Source: Bacteroidota bacterium (GTDB taxonomy: Bacteria > Bacteroidota > Bacteroidia > UKL13-3). From it: DNA of 38,062 bases. The notes under the pieces are model-generated. The model saw only the letters and a program-made list of their open reading frames with translations, was not told where the DNA came from and did no database searches. The position numbers and the translations under genes were made by a program. Positions within the stretch are counted from its first letter, which is position 1. Each line of letters starts with the position of its first letter. The stretch spans positions 1-38,062 of the forward strand of contig CANFSD010000001.1 of the NCBI GenBank assembly GCA_947449515.1, in the 5' to 3' direction. Positions 32,051 to 38,062 of the stretch are shown one piece after another.

Positions 32051-32736
32051 TGCAAGATTTTGTTATCAATATCACCGGAATAGGTAAAACATATCGCATC
32101 GGTGAGGTGATAGTTAATGCATTGCGCGAAGTAGATTTGCAAATTAAAAAAGGCGAATATGTTGCATTAATGGGGCCTTCGGGTTCGGGTAAATCTACCC
32201 TAATGAATATACTGGGTTGCCTTGATACACCTAGCAGAGGTAAGTATTTTCTAAATGGCACAGATGTGAGTAACATGACAGATAATGAACTCGCAGAAAT
32301 TAGGAACAAAGAAATTGGATTTATTTTTCAAACTTTTAACCTGCTTGCACGAAACACTTCATTAGACAATGTTGCATTGCCGCTCGTATATGCAGGCATG
32401 TCTAAAAAAGACAGAATTGCAAAAGCAGAAGAAGCACTTACAAGCGTTGGTCTTGGCGATAGAATGGACCATAAGCCAAATGAATTATCCGGTGGGCAGC
32501 GTCAAAGAGTAGCCATTGCGCGCGCTTTGGTAAATAACCCATCCATCATTCTTGCAGATGAACCTACAGGAAATTTGGATACCAAAACTTCGGTTGAAAT
32601 CATGGAATTGATTGAAAAAATTCATGAAGCTGGCAATACCGTAATCATTGTAACACACGAAGAAGATATTGCTAAAAGAGCAAAGCGCATCATTCGTTTG
32701 CGCGATGGTTTAATTGAAGACAACGGCTTGTCTTAA
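32050..32736 (+). CDS. LolD/MacB-type ABC transporter ATPase
   Basis: The 228-residue ATP-binding protein has Walker A GPSGSGKSTLMNILGCLD (about 42-59), Q-loop FIFQTFNLLARNT, signature NELSGGQRQRVAIARALVNN, Walker B IILADEPTGNLDT and switch His in VIIVTHEED. GxLDxPxxG after Walker A and DEPTGNLDTKTS mark the LolD/MacB/FtsE cluster that partners FtsX-domain permeases. The permease at 1345-2589 is of the matching type, but 30 kb away. It overlaps gatC by one base and converges on ispE with a 4-bp overlap. Confidence 0.88.
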   Translation: MQDFVINITGIGKTYRIGEVIVNALREVDLQIKKGEYVALMGPSGSGKSTLMNILGCLDTPSRGKYFLNGTDVSNMTDNELAEIRNKEIGFIFQTFNLLARNTSLDNVALPLVYAGMSKKDRIAKAEEALTSVGLGDRMDHKPNELSGGQRQRVAIARALVNNPSIILADEPTGNLDTKTSVEIMELIEKIHEAGNTVIIVTHEEDIAKRAKRIIRLRDGLIEDNGLS

Positions 32737-33572
32737 TTCAATAATCCCTCAAAATAAAAATATTCCCTGTAGCTGTCTTTTAATTTTGGTTCGAACCGAA
32801 ACAAACCAAATATACTAGAACCACTGCCACTCATAGATGCATAAACAGCACCTGCTTGATATAAACTATTTTTAATAGCTGGCAGTAGGGGATGCTTTGG
32901 GAAAATACTGTCTTCAAAATCATTGCAAAGCCTGTCTTTCCAGTTACTTGGATCTAATTTAATGATATTTTTTATTGAATTTTCTTCCCTTTGGTTTTGG
33001 TGTTTGTTAATATCAATAGTAGAAAATGCCTCAGCCGTACTTATGTGAATTTCAGGCTTAACAATAACAATCCAACAACCCTTTAAACTTAGTTCAATTG
33101 GATGTAATATTTCCCCTCGGCCCGAACCAAAACATGCTTTGTTATTGATGAAAAACGCACAATCGCTGCCAAGTTTGGCCGCGTATTGCTGTAAGTTTTC
33201 ATTGGCAATATTTAAACCAGCATATTCATTGATAAGTTTCAATGCATAGGCGCCATCTCCAGAACCTCCGCCTAATCCAGCTCCCATTGGAATGTTTTTA
33301 AGCAAGGCAAATTGCAACTTAGGGAGCGAATAATCTTTCTGTAGAAGTTGGTAGGCCTTAATTACTAAATTTTGATTGGCATCCCCTTGCACAGGAATCC
33401 CTCTCATAATTATTGGCATTGATGCAGTTTCTTCCTTTGAGGCATGAACTACTTCAAGCGCATCACATAAGGGAACAGGATAAAATACCGTTTCTAAATC
33501 GTGGTAATTATCTTCCCGCTTTCTAATAATATGCAGGCCTAAATTTATTTTGCAATTGGGAAATACAATCAT
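32733..33572 (-). CDS. ispE: 4-diphosphocytidyl-2-C-methyl-D-erythritol kinase
   Basis: The 279-residue GHMP kinase of the MEP isoprenoid pathway has substrate motif PNCKINLGLHI (5-15), the ATP phosphate loop NIPMGAGLGGGSGDGAYAL (about 90-108) and a C-terminal motif ASMSGSGSSIFGLF. The pathway product feeds quinone and undecaprenyl synthesis, so the gene is expected to be essential. Its ATG (33572-33570) overlaps the TGA of the RES toxin gene as ATGA. No -7 box is obvious just upstream, so expression probably depends on the toxin-antitoxin transcript, though an internal promoter within the toxin gene is not excluded. A GGTTCGAACC palindrome lies near the 3' end. Confidence 0.93.
   Translation of the reverse strand: MIVFPNCKINLGLHIIRKREDNYHDLETVFYPVPLCDALEVVHASKEETASMPIIMRGIPVQGDANQNLVIKAYQLLQKDYSLPKLQFALLKNIPMGAGLGGGSGDGAYALKLINEYAGLNIANENLQQYAAKLGSDCAFFINNKACFGSGRGEILHPIELSLKGCWIVIVKPEIHISTAEAFSTIDINKHQNQREENSIKNIIKLDPSNWKDRLCNDFEDSIFPKHPLLPAIKNSLYQAGAVYASMSGSGSSIFGLFRFEPKLKDSYREYFYFEGLLN
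32788..32797. repeat. GGTTCGAACC palindrome, copy 4
   Basis: This perfect copy in ispE is read on the minus strand as part of Arg-Phe-Glu-Pro (CGG TTC GAA CCA), the third reading frame seen among the copies. Confidence 0.9.
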
Positions 33573-34027
33573 AAAATTCTAGGGTCAAAAGTAAAGGGTT
33601 TGTTCCATAAGATTTGCACCCATTTGTCAAATGATGGATGAAGCGGATTTATTATGTAATTCATTGCTTCAGCTACCAGCACAGATGGCACCGCAAAAGC
33701 AATTGCTTTTTGTTGCTTAATAAATTGGTCGCCCACTATTTTGTTTGCTATTGGGCTAGGATAGGTTTGCCAATTTTTAGGCAAATCTTTTATTTCAAGT
33801 TTTTCAATACTTGCCTTTGTGGAAATAGAAATACATGTCAAAGCCAAATTGTTCAAACCCAATAAACCGCCACTGTTACAAGCCAATTCTAATGCGCACA
33901 ATGAAATTTGGCTCGATGTGTATAGCATTGGCGTTCCAATTGAATTCCACCTGCCTCCATATAGCTTAGCTCCTTGGCCACTTAAATCCATTGAAAATTG
34001 CGCATGACTTAATCTAAAAACTTCCAT
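33569..34027 (-). CDS. RES-domain toxin (NAD+-degrading type II toxin)
   Basis: The 152-residue protein is a complete RES domain. The conserved triad is visible: Arg26 in YGGRWNSIG, Tyr36 in MLYTSS and Glu47 in CALELA, plus the later FAVPSVLV and NYIINPLHP segments. Characterised Xre-RES toxins (Pseudomonas, Sinorhizobium, Mycobacterium MbcT) deplete NAD+ and arrest growth. It lies 2 bp behind its Xre antitoxin gene in the usual antitoxin-toxin order and overlaps ispE by 4 bp, which is unusual. No truncation or lost motif is visible, so the toxin is probably active. Confidence 0.9.
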   Translation of the reverse strand: MEVFRLSHAQFSMDLSGQGAKLYGGRWNSIGTPMLYTSSQISLCALELACNSGGLLGLNNLALTCISISTKASIEKLEIKDLPKNWQTYPSPIANKIVGDQFIKQQKAIAFAVPSVLVAEAMNYIINPLHPSFDKWVQILWNKPFTFDPRIL

Positions 34028-34029
34028 CT

Positions 34030-34548
34030 TTAAGCGTAAATACCATGCTCAATTCTGCCCAAAGTTTGCATTACCAGCTTAACGCCAAAGCGAGTGTCTA
34101 AAATGGAAAGGGGAGTTTGGCCATTTAGCGCCAATAGAGGCGTTTTAAGCCAGATTTGCATGGCAATTGTATCTGAGAAAACAAGACTGGCTTTGGCGGT
34201 AACTAGGGCCAGTTCTATGGCCAATTCTGAGGAGAAGATATCTAATACCGTTTCGTCTTCAATGCGCTGAAATGTTTTTGTACTGATATGTAACAACTCG
34301 CAAAGCTTTTCTTGGTTGATGCCCAGTTGTTTTGAAATGGCAATTAAAATATTTTTTTTAATGCCATTTCGAGTGGCTTCTATGAGCATAAAATCATTGG
34401 TAAAATTTTTAGCAATGCCCAAACTTTTTGCCGCAATCTCTTCAGTAGTTTCCAATTTCTTGCCATAAGTCATTGGCCTGTCTGCAACCATATCCAGCTG
34501 AATATTCTCAGATTTTTTAGGCTTTCGGGTGTTTTTATAAGTTCTCAT
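34030..34548 (-). CDS. Xre/MbcA/ParS-type antitoxin (DUF2384)
   Basis: The protein has 172 residues from the ATG at 34548 (MRTYKNTRKPKKSENIQ); the frame extends to a TTG at 34569 that lies inside the promoter and is unlikely. The middle part (about 60-110) is an Xre-like helix-turn-helix: ISKQLGINQEKLCELLHIS then TKTFQRIED. The C-terminal part (about 120-172) is the toxin-binding DUF2384 domain, with WLKTPLLALNGQTPLSILDT and a tail resembling LGRIEHGIYA, which in known complexes plugs the RES active site. It should neutralise the RES toxin and repress its own operon. The basic N-terminal extension is of unknown role. Confidence 0.9.
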   Translation of the reverse strand: MRTYKNTRKPKKSENIQLDMVADRPMTYGKKLETTEEIAAKSLGIAKNFTNDFMLIEATRNGIKKNILIAISKQLGINQEKLCELLHISTKTFQRIEDETVLDIFSSELAIELALVTAKASLVFSDTIAMQIWLKTPLLALNGQTPLSILDTRFGVKLVMQTLGRIEHGIYA

Positions 34549-34566
34549 CTCTGCTGAATTACCCCT

Positions 34567-34593
34567 CAAAAATACAATTATTTTTTATTTTTG
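34567..34593 (-). promoter_or_regulatory. Promoter and possible operator of the toxin-antitoxin/ispE operon
   Basis: On the minus strand TATTTTTG (34574-34567) is a perfect TAnnTTTG box whose last base lies 18 bp before the antitoxin ATG at 34548. A second copy of the same octamer in the opposite direction (34586-34593) forms an 8-bp inverted repeat with an 11-bp spacer. The repeat covers the -7 box and is a candidate antitoxin operator. The region is very A/T rich, which weakens the case. The right arm begins inside the stop codon of the neighbouring glycosyltransferase gene. Confidence 0.5.
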
Positions 34594-35526
34594 TCGCAAA
34601 CCAACAACATTTTCCCTAAACTTATCCAAAAATTGATAATTAATAGCTTGTACTTCCTGATTGATAATAATAGCCTCTGCTTCCTCCGTAGAGGCCACAA
34701 TATGGCCATTTGCGCCGTATAGTAAGTCACCTAAACCTCCAAGTTTTGGACCAATAACTTGCGTGCCTACCAAAAAACTTTCGTGTGCTACGCGGTTCCA
34801 GCCTTCGGCAAATTTTGGAAATGCCAAGGTAAATTTTGAACTGGCCATCTCTATCAGATAGTCCTCAAAAAATTCAAAGTATTTGTTTTCATAATGCGCA
34901 AACTTAGCAGCATACTCTTTTACATTGGTGCTAAAATAACAACGATATCCTTGCGCATGCAAGTGCGCTGCTAATTGGAATAAGCCAGCATCGTTTTTTG
35001 AGGATACTTGCCCAAAATGAATCTTATTAGACTTTTTCATACCCCTATATTCAAGGTATTTCTCCGTATCAAATAAATTGGGATATAAAATCAAATTTGG
35101 CAATCCTAATTGCTGCTTAAAATAATTCATCCAATAGGGCGCCACACAGACTATTTCTAATTTTTGGGCAGGTAGTAAACGTGCCAATTTAATGAACAAT
35201 TGGTACCAATTTTTCAAGAACCACGATTTCCCATCTTCCTCGGCATAATAATGCCAAACAATGTATACCTTGCTATTATTAAAAATATTCCTGAGAATTA
35301 CCGGAATTGCAAGGCGTGCAACACTAATATTTATTTTGCCATTAGCCTTTCTAAATGCCCAAAACAATAAAAGTATTTGTGCAATTATTCCCTCAAAATG
35401 CCGCCATTGGCGAAACATACGCAATTCGTATTTTTCTTGTCCGAGTCTGTTTAACAAACCTTCGGCAAATTGCTTTTCATGCAAATAGCCTCCGGTTACG
35501 TGTTTGCCATGACTAATATAATTTAT
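34585..35526 (-). CDS. GT-B (family 1-like) glycosyltransferase lacking a standard start codon
   Basis: The protein resembles group 1 glycosyltransferases: a donor-side C-terminal half with NKIHFGQVSSKNDAGLFQLA, KFTLAFPKFAEGWNRVAHES and GTQVIGPKLGGLGDLLYGAN (about 245-285), the region that grips the nucleotide sugar. The first permissible start is TTG at 35484. However, the frame continues upstream for 14 codons as NYISHGKHVTGGYLHEKQF, which looks like a genuine first beta strand and glycine loop, and begins with ATA at 35526-35524 where an ATG would fit. An in-frame TAA lies 18 nt further up (six sense codons between it and the ATA). Either a rare start codon is used, or the gene was damaged by an ATG-to-ATA change, or TTG at 35484 suffices. 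Sugar and acceptor are unknown. Confidence 0.7.
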   Translation of the reverse strand: MNYISHGKHVTGGYLHEKQFAEGLLNRLGQEKYELRMFRQWRHFEGIIAQILLLFWAFRKANGKINISVARLAIPVILRNIFNNSKVYIVWHYYAEEDGKSWFLKNWYQLFIKLARLLPAQKLEIVCVAPYWMNYFKQQLGLPNLILYPNLFDTEKYLEYRGMKKSNKIHFGQVSSKNDAGLFQLAAHLHAQGYRCYFSTNVKEYAAKFAHYENKYFEFFEDYLIEMASSKFTLAFPKFAEGWNRVAHESFLVGTQVIGPKLGGLGDLLYGANGHIVASTEEAEAIIINQEVQAINYQFLDKFRENVVGLRQK

Positions 35527-35625
35527 CCCTTGCTTTTTGATAAGTTATTTTTCTTGCAAAATACAATTTTTATGGAGCGTTTTTGATTCGCCACAAAAAA
35601 TAATTGGTTACAAAAAAAATAAACA

Positions 35626-35641
35626 CCTAACGACTGTTAGG
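35626..35641. promoter_or_regulatory. Inverted repeat upstream of the P450 gene
   Basis: cctaac-gact-gttagg is a perfect 6-bp inverted repeat with a 4-bp spacer, 82 bp upstream of the P450 ATG, in the 197-bp gap between it and the divergent glycosyltransferase gene. It could be an operator or a weak hairpin. I see no convincing TAnnTTTG box for either gene in this gap. Confidence 0.35.
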
Positions 35642-35723
35642 GTTTGCTAAGTTCTTGATTTTAATCATTTTTTATTTTTTTGAACCTGTCCAACTTGTAC
35701 TTACTAAATGTAAATCAAAATAT

Positions 35724-36956
35724 ATGGAAACAATTTCTTTGAATGATGATTTAATGGCGCCTAATGTAATTTCAGATCCTCATGGTTATTACCGCACTCT
35801 TAGGGAAGCAGAACCAATCCATTGGAATGCCCGTTGGGGTGGTTGGGTGCTTACGGGTTACAACGAGGTGGTAGAAGTGTTGCGCGATTCTTTAAATTTT
35901 TCATCAGATCGCATGGGCTTTTTAGCCCAAGAACTTACGCAAGAGGAACAAGAATCCATTGCGCCCATCTTTAAAATCTTATCCTATTGGATGGTTTTTC
36001 GAGATCCGCCAGAACATACTGCATTGCGCATGTTACTCAACAAACATTTTACGCCAATTGCCATAGAACGATACCGTCCAATGGTGAGAAAAATAGTTCA
36101 AAAAACCTTGGATAAAGTTTTGTCAAAAGGCAAAATTGATTTTGTTAAAGACTTTGCCTATGAAGTGCCAATGACGGTTATCCTAGAATTAATTGGAGCG
36201 CCTGATTTAGATACTGAAAAAATTAAAGAATGGTCGGAGAAATTAGGTGTATTCTTTTTTATCAAAGCAGATGAACCTCGTCGCAGAGAAATTGCTTGCG
36301 AAGGAATAAATGCATTGGTAGATTATATCACCCCCTTAATTGAACAAAAAAGAGAGCGCCCAGGAATTGATTTAATTAGTTTATTGCTTTCTGCAGAAGA
36401 GGCCGGAAGTATAACAGCTAATGATGTTTTGGCCACTTGTGTGCTTTTGGTTTTTGGAGGTCATGAAACCACCATGAACCTTATTGCAAACGGCACAATG
36501 GCATTTATCAATCACCCAGATCAATGGGATAAATTTCAAAAAAATCCAGACCTCTTAAAAAAGGCAGTCGAAGAATTATTGCGTTATGATGGCTCTGTAA
36601 AATCAACAGTTCGCTGGGCTAAAGAAGATACGCAAGTAGGAAACACACTCATTAAAAAGGGCGACCGTATTCTGGTTAGCTTATCTGGTGCAAATAGAGA
36701 CCCGCAACAATTCACAGATCCAGATGGGTTAAACATTGAACGCAATCCAAATTTACATGTGGCATTTGCCCATGGAATTCATGTGTGCCTTGGTGCATCT
36801 CTTGCCCGAATGGAAGTGGAAGAAGCATTTGCTGGTTTAATCAGCAGAATTCAATGTCCAGAATTGGTTGAAGGTGCTCAATTAGAATATTATCCATCTG
36901 TAGTGCACAGAGCAATTAAAGAATTACCTGTATACATCAAGCCTTTAATTAAATAA
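35724..36956 (+). CDS. Cytochrome P450 (soluble bacterial class)
   Basis: From the ATG at 35724 (METISLNDDLMAPNVISDP) the protein has 410 residues with no membrane anchor. The oxygen-binding I helix is VFGGHETTMNLI (His247, Glu248, Thr249-250). The K-helix ExxR is Glu284-Leu-Leu-Arg287 and the haem loop is FAHGIHVCLGASLA with ligand Cys355. All essential residues are present, so an active monooxygenase is expected. The acidic-alcohol pair and length match the soluble CYP107/CYP109-like bacterial enzymes that act on fatty acids, terpenes or polyketides; the substrate is not deducible. Its likely redox partner, a ferredoxin, starts 3 bp after the stop. No ferredoxin reductase gene is present here. 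Confidence 0.92.
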   Translation: METISLNDDLMAPNVISDPHGYYRTLREAEPIHWNARWGGWVLTGYNEVVEVLRDSLNFSSDRMGFLAQELTQEEQESIAPIFKILSYWMVFRDPPEHTALRMLLNKHFTPIAIERYRPMVRKIVQKTLDKVLSKGKIDFVKDFAYEVPMTVILELIGAPDLDTEKIKEWSEKLGVFFFIKADEPRRREIACEGINALVDYITPLIEQKRERPGIDLISLLLSAEEAGSITANDVLATCVLLVFGGHETTMNLIANGTMAFINHPDQWDKFQKNPDLLKKAVEELLRYDGSVKSTVRWAKEDTQVGNTLIKKGDRILVSLSGANRDPQQFTDPDGLNIERNPNLHVAFAHGIHVCLGASLARMEVEEAFAGLISRIQCPELVEGAQLEYYPSVVHRAIKELPVYIKPLIK

Positions 36957-36959
36957 ATT

Positions 36960-37199
36960 ATGGAAAACATTAAAGTCAGTGTTGATCTCAACAAATGCGT
37001 TGGCTCACAATTGTGTATTATGTTCTCTCCAACTGTTTTTGAACGCGATGGCAATGGTCAATCTAAAATAGTAAATAGGAATGGCGCCAACCTAGCAGAA
37101 ATGTTGTCAACGGCAGAGCAATGCCCACAATGTGCTATTAAGGTTGAAAATACTCAAACGGGTGAGGTTTTGTTTCCTCCACCTGAGTTGGCCTTCTAA
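36960..37199 (+). CDS. Ferredoxin, P450 partner ([3Fe-4S] type)
   Basis: The 79-residue protein has the compact ferredoxin pattern of P450 partners: VDLNKCVGSQLCIMFSPTVFE with Cys13 and Cys19, and EQCPQCAIKV with Cys55 followed by Pro. Three cysteines in this spacing usually hold a [3Fe-4S] cluster. A further Cys58 is present, so other cluster chemistry is possible. It carries electrons to the P450 encoded just upstream; the 3-bp spacing shows an operon. A terminator-like hairpin follows at 37221. The reductase must be encoded elsewhere. Confidence 0.88.
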   Translation: MENIKVSVDLNKCVGSQLCIMFSPTVFERDGNGQSKIVNRNGANLAEMLSTAEQCPQCAIKVENTQTGEVLFPPPELAF

Positions 37200-37220
37200 T
37201 TTTTAGTGATTCTTTTTTTT

Positions 37221-37260
37221 AGCCATTTTCTGAAAACTATTTTTGGGAAGTGGCTTTTTA
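37221..37260 (+). terminator. Terminator after the P450-ferredoxin operon
   Basis: agccattttc (37221-37230) pairs with the segment at 37246-37255 over 10 bp including two G-U pairs, with a 15-nt loop, then tttttattta. It lies 22 bp behind the ferredoxin stop. Confidence 0.6.
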
Positions 37261-37269
37261 TTTAGTTCC

Positions 37270-37279
37270 GGTTCGAACC
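37270..37279. repeat. GGTTCGAACC palindrome, copy 5
   Basis: This is the only perfect copy outside a gene. It ends 9 bp upstream of the -7 box of nnr, where an operator could lie. Confidence 0.9.
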
Positions 37280-37288
37280 AAATTAGCG

Positions 37289-37296
37289 TAACTTTG
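37289..37296 (+). promoter_or_regulatory. TAACTTTG -7 box for nnr
   Basis: A perfect TAnnTTTG element ends 10 bp before the ATG at 37307. It predicts a leader of only a few bases. No -33 TTG is present. Confidence 0.6.
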
Positions 37297-37306
37297 GTTT
37301 TTGCTT

Positions 37307-38062
37307 ATGAAAATTTTTACCACGGCTCAAATTAGAGAATGGGACGCCTTTACAATACTTAACGAACCCATTAAATCTATTGATTTAATGGAACGTGCCG
37401 CTCAACAAGCCTATGCAGTGTTTGCGCACCAAATGCAAACTTTTTTGCCCGAACCAAGCCAAAAGCAATTTGCAGTTTTTTGTGGCCAAGGTAACAATGG
37501 CGGCGATGGTTTAGTGTTTGCTAGAAAGTTGCATGAAGCGGGTTTAAACACAAAAATTTATGTGCTTAAGCTAAAAGAAAAGGGGAGTGCAGATTTTGAA
37601 ATTCAATTACAAAAAACAATCGAAATTGGAGTGCCACTTCAAATGATTGATAGTATAGATACGCTTACCAAAATTTCATCTTATGATGTTTATATAGATG
37701 CCATCTTTGGTTCGGGACTCACTAAAAATTTAGATGGTTTGGCAAAAGAATTGATTGATTTTTTAAACAAACAAAATGGAATGAAAATTTCCATAGATAT
37801 TCCAAGTGGCCTATTCGGAGATATTGAATTGGCAATACTTCAAGAGAAAACAACAGTTTTTAATGCACACCAAACCTATACATTCCAAATTCCTAAATCA
37901 AGTTTTTTGTTCGAAGAAACGGGGAAAGCCCTAGGTTCGTTATTTGTAGTTCCTATCGGTTTACATCCCAAGTTTTCACCTCAAAAACTATCCACTTGGA
38001 ATTGGCTTATTCCAGAAAATATTCCTTCTGTTTCGTATGCTAAATTCGATTATAAATGGCAA
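37307..38062 (+). CDS. nnr: NAD(P)H-hydrate epimerase (N-terminal part of Nnr/YjeF), cut by window end
   Basis: An open frame of 252 codons from the ATG at 37307 (MKIFTTAQIREWDAFTI) runs to the window edge without a stop. It is the YjeF_N epimerase domain: FCGQGNNGGDGLVFARKLHE (about 58-77, the GxGNNGGDG motif), YIDAIFGSGLTKNLDG (about 131-146) with the catalytic Asp, and ISIDIPSGLFGD (about 163-174). It interconverts R and S forms of damaged, hydrated NAD(P)H. Bacterial versions are usually fused to an ADP-dependent dehydratase domain, which would lie beyond the window. The gene has its own -7 box. Confidence 0.9.
   Translation, partial: MKIFTTAQIREWDAFTILNEPIKSIDLMERAAQQAYAVFAHQMQTFLPEPSQKQFAVFCGQGNNGGDGLVFARKLHEAGLNTKIYVLKLKEKGSADFEIQLQKTIEIGVPLQMIDSIDTLTKISSYDVYIDAIFGSGLTKNLDGLAKELIDFLNKQNGMKISIDIPSGLFGDIELAILQEKTTVFNAHQTYTFQIPKSSFLFEETGKALGSLFVVPIGLHPKFSPQKLSTWNWLIPENIPSVSYAKFDYKWQ

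Overview
The window is a chromosomal stretch of a Bacteroidota bacterium, possibly of the Sphingobacteriia/Chitinophagia type. The evidence is a PorU2-like C25 sortase of the type IX secretion system, lineage-restricted families (DUF3276, DUF3822, DUF1573, the long ~310-residue NusB), AT-rich sequence, no obvious Shine-Dalgarno motifs, and at least ten well-placed promoter -7 boxes of the Bacteroidota form TAnnTTTG. Nearly all of it is core genome. I see no rRNA, tRNA, CRISPR array, transposase or prophage.

Layout. 1-4158: the end of kdsB, a NamZ-like muramidase convergent with it, an FtsX/LolE-type permease and two family-2 glycosyltransferases. 4165-8418 (minus): pfkA, a lipoprotein with its own terminator, a DUF3276 protein and an MsbA-type ABC exporter. 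8539-12151 (plus): leucine-dehydrogenase family enzyme, nusB, DUF1573 lipoprotein, yajC and coaE. 12129-14411 (minus): UvrD/PcrA helicase. 14699-21235 (plus): M20 dipeptidase and the 1675-residue PorU2-like protein. 21244-25505 (minus): PolX-like protein, a structured intergenic region, a DMT transporter and a beta-CASP metallo-beta-lactamase. 25591-27333 (plus): upp and two thioredoxin-fold proteins. 27336-29751: hotdog thioesterase (minus), then DUF3822, rsmD and coaD (plus). 29748-32736: a NUDIX hydrolase divergent from pyrE-plsC-gatC-LolD-like ATPase. 32733-34548 (minus): a Xre/RES toxin-antitoxin pair whose toxin gene overlaps the start of ispE. 34585-35526 (minus): a glycosyltransferase without a normal start codon. 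35724-38062 (plus): a cytochrome P450 with its ferredoxin, then the 5' part of nnr.

The genes cover coenzyme A synthesis (coaD, coaE), pyrimidine salvage and synthesis (upp, pyrE), envelope building (kdsB, plsC, glycosyltransferases, Lol-like ABC parts, yajC), isoprenoid precursors (ispE), repair (PcrA, PolX-like) and secretion (PorU2). Both coaD and coaE lie in the window but in separate operons.

The most interesting signals are these. (1) A 10-bp palindrome, GGTTCGAACC, occurs five times perfectly where far less than one copy is expected, in three different reading frames and one intergenic site, resembling the highly iterated palindromes of cyanobacteria. (2) The essential gene ispE overlaps the RES toxin gene by ATGA, and both appear to lie behind the antitoxin promoter. 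(3) The PolX palm domain has lost all three catalytic aspartates while its PHP nuclease domain is intact. (4) A glycosyltransferase has ATA where its start ATG should be. (5) There are a 40-bp perfect palindrome, a 16-bp-stem hairpin ending 2 nt before coaE, and very close or overlapping divergent gene starts.
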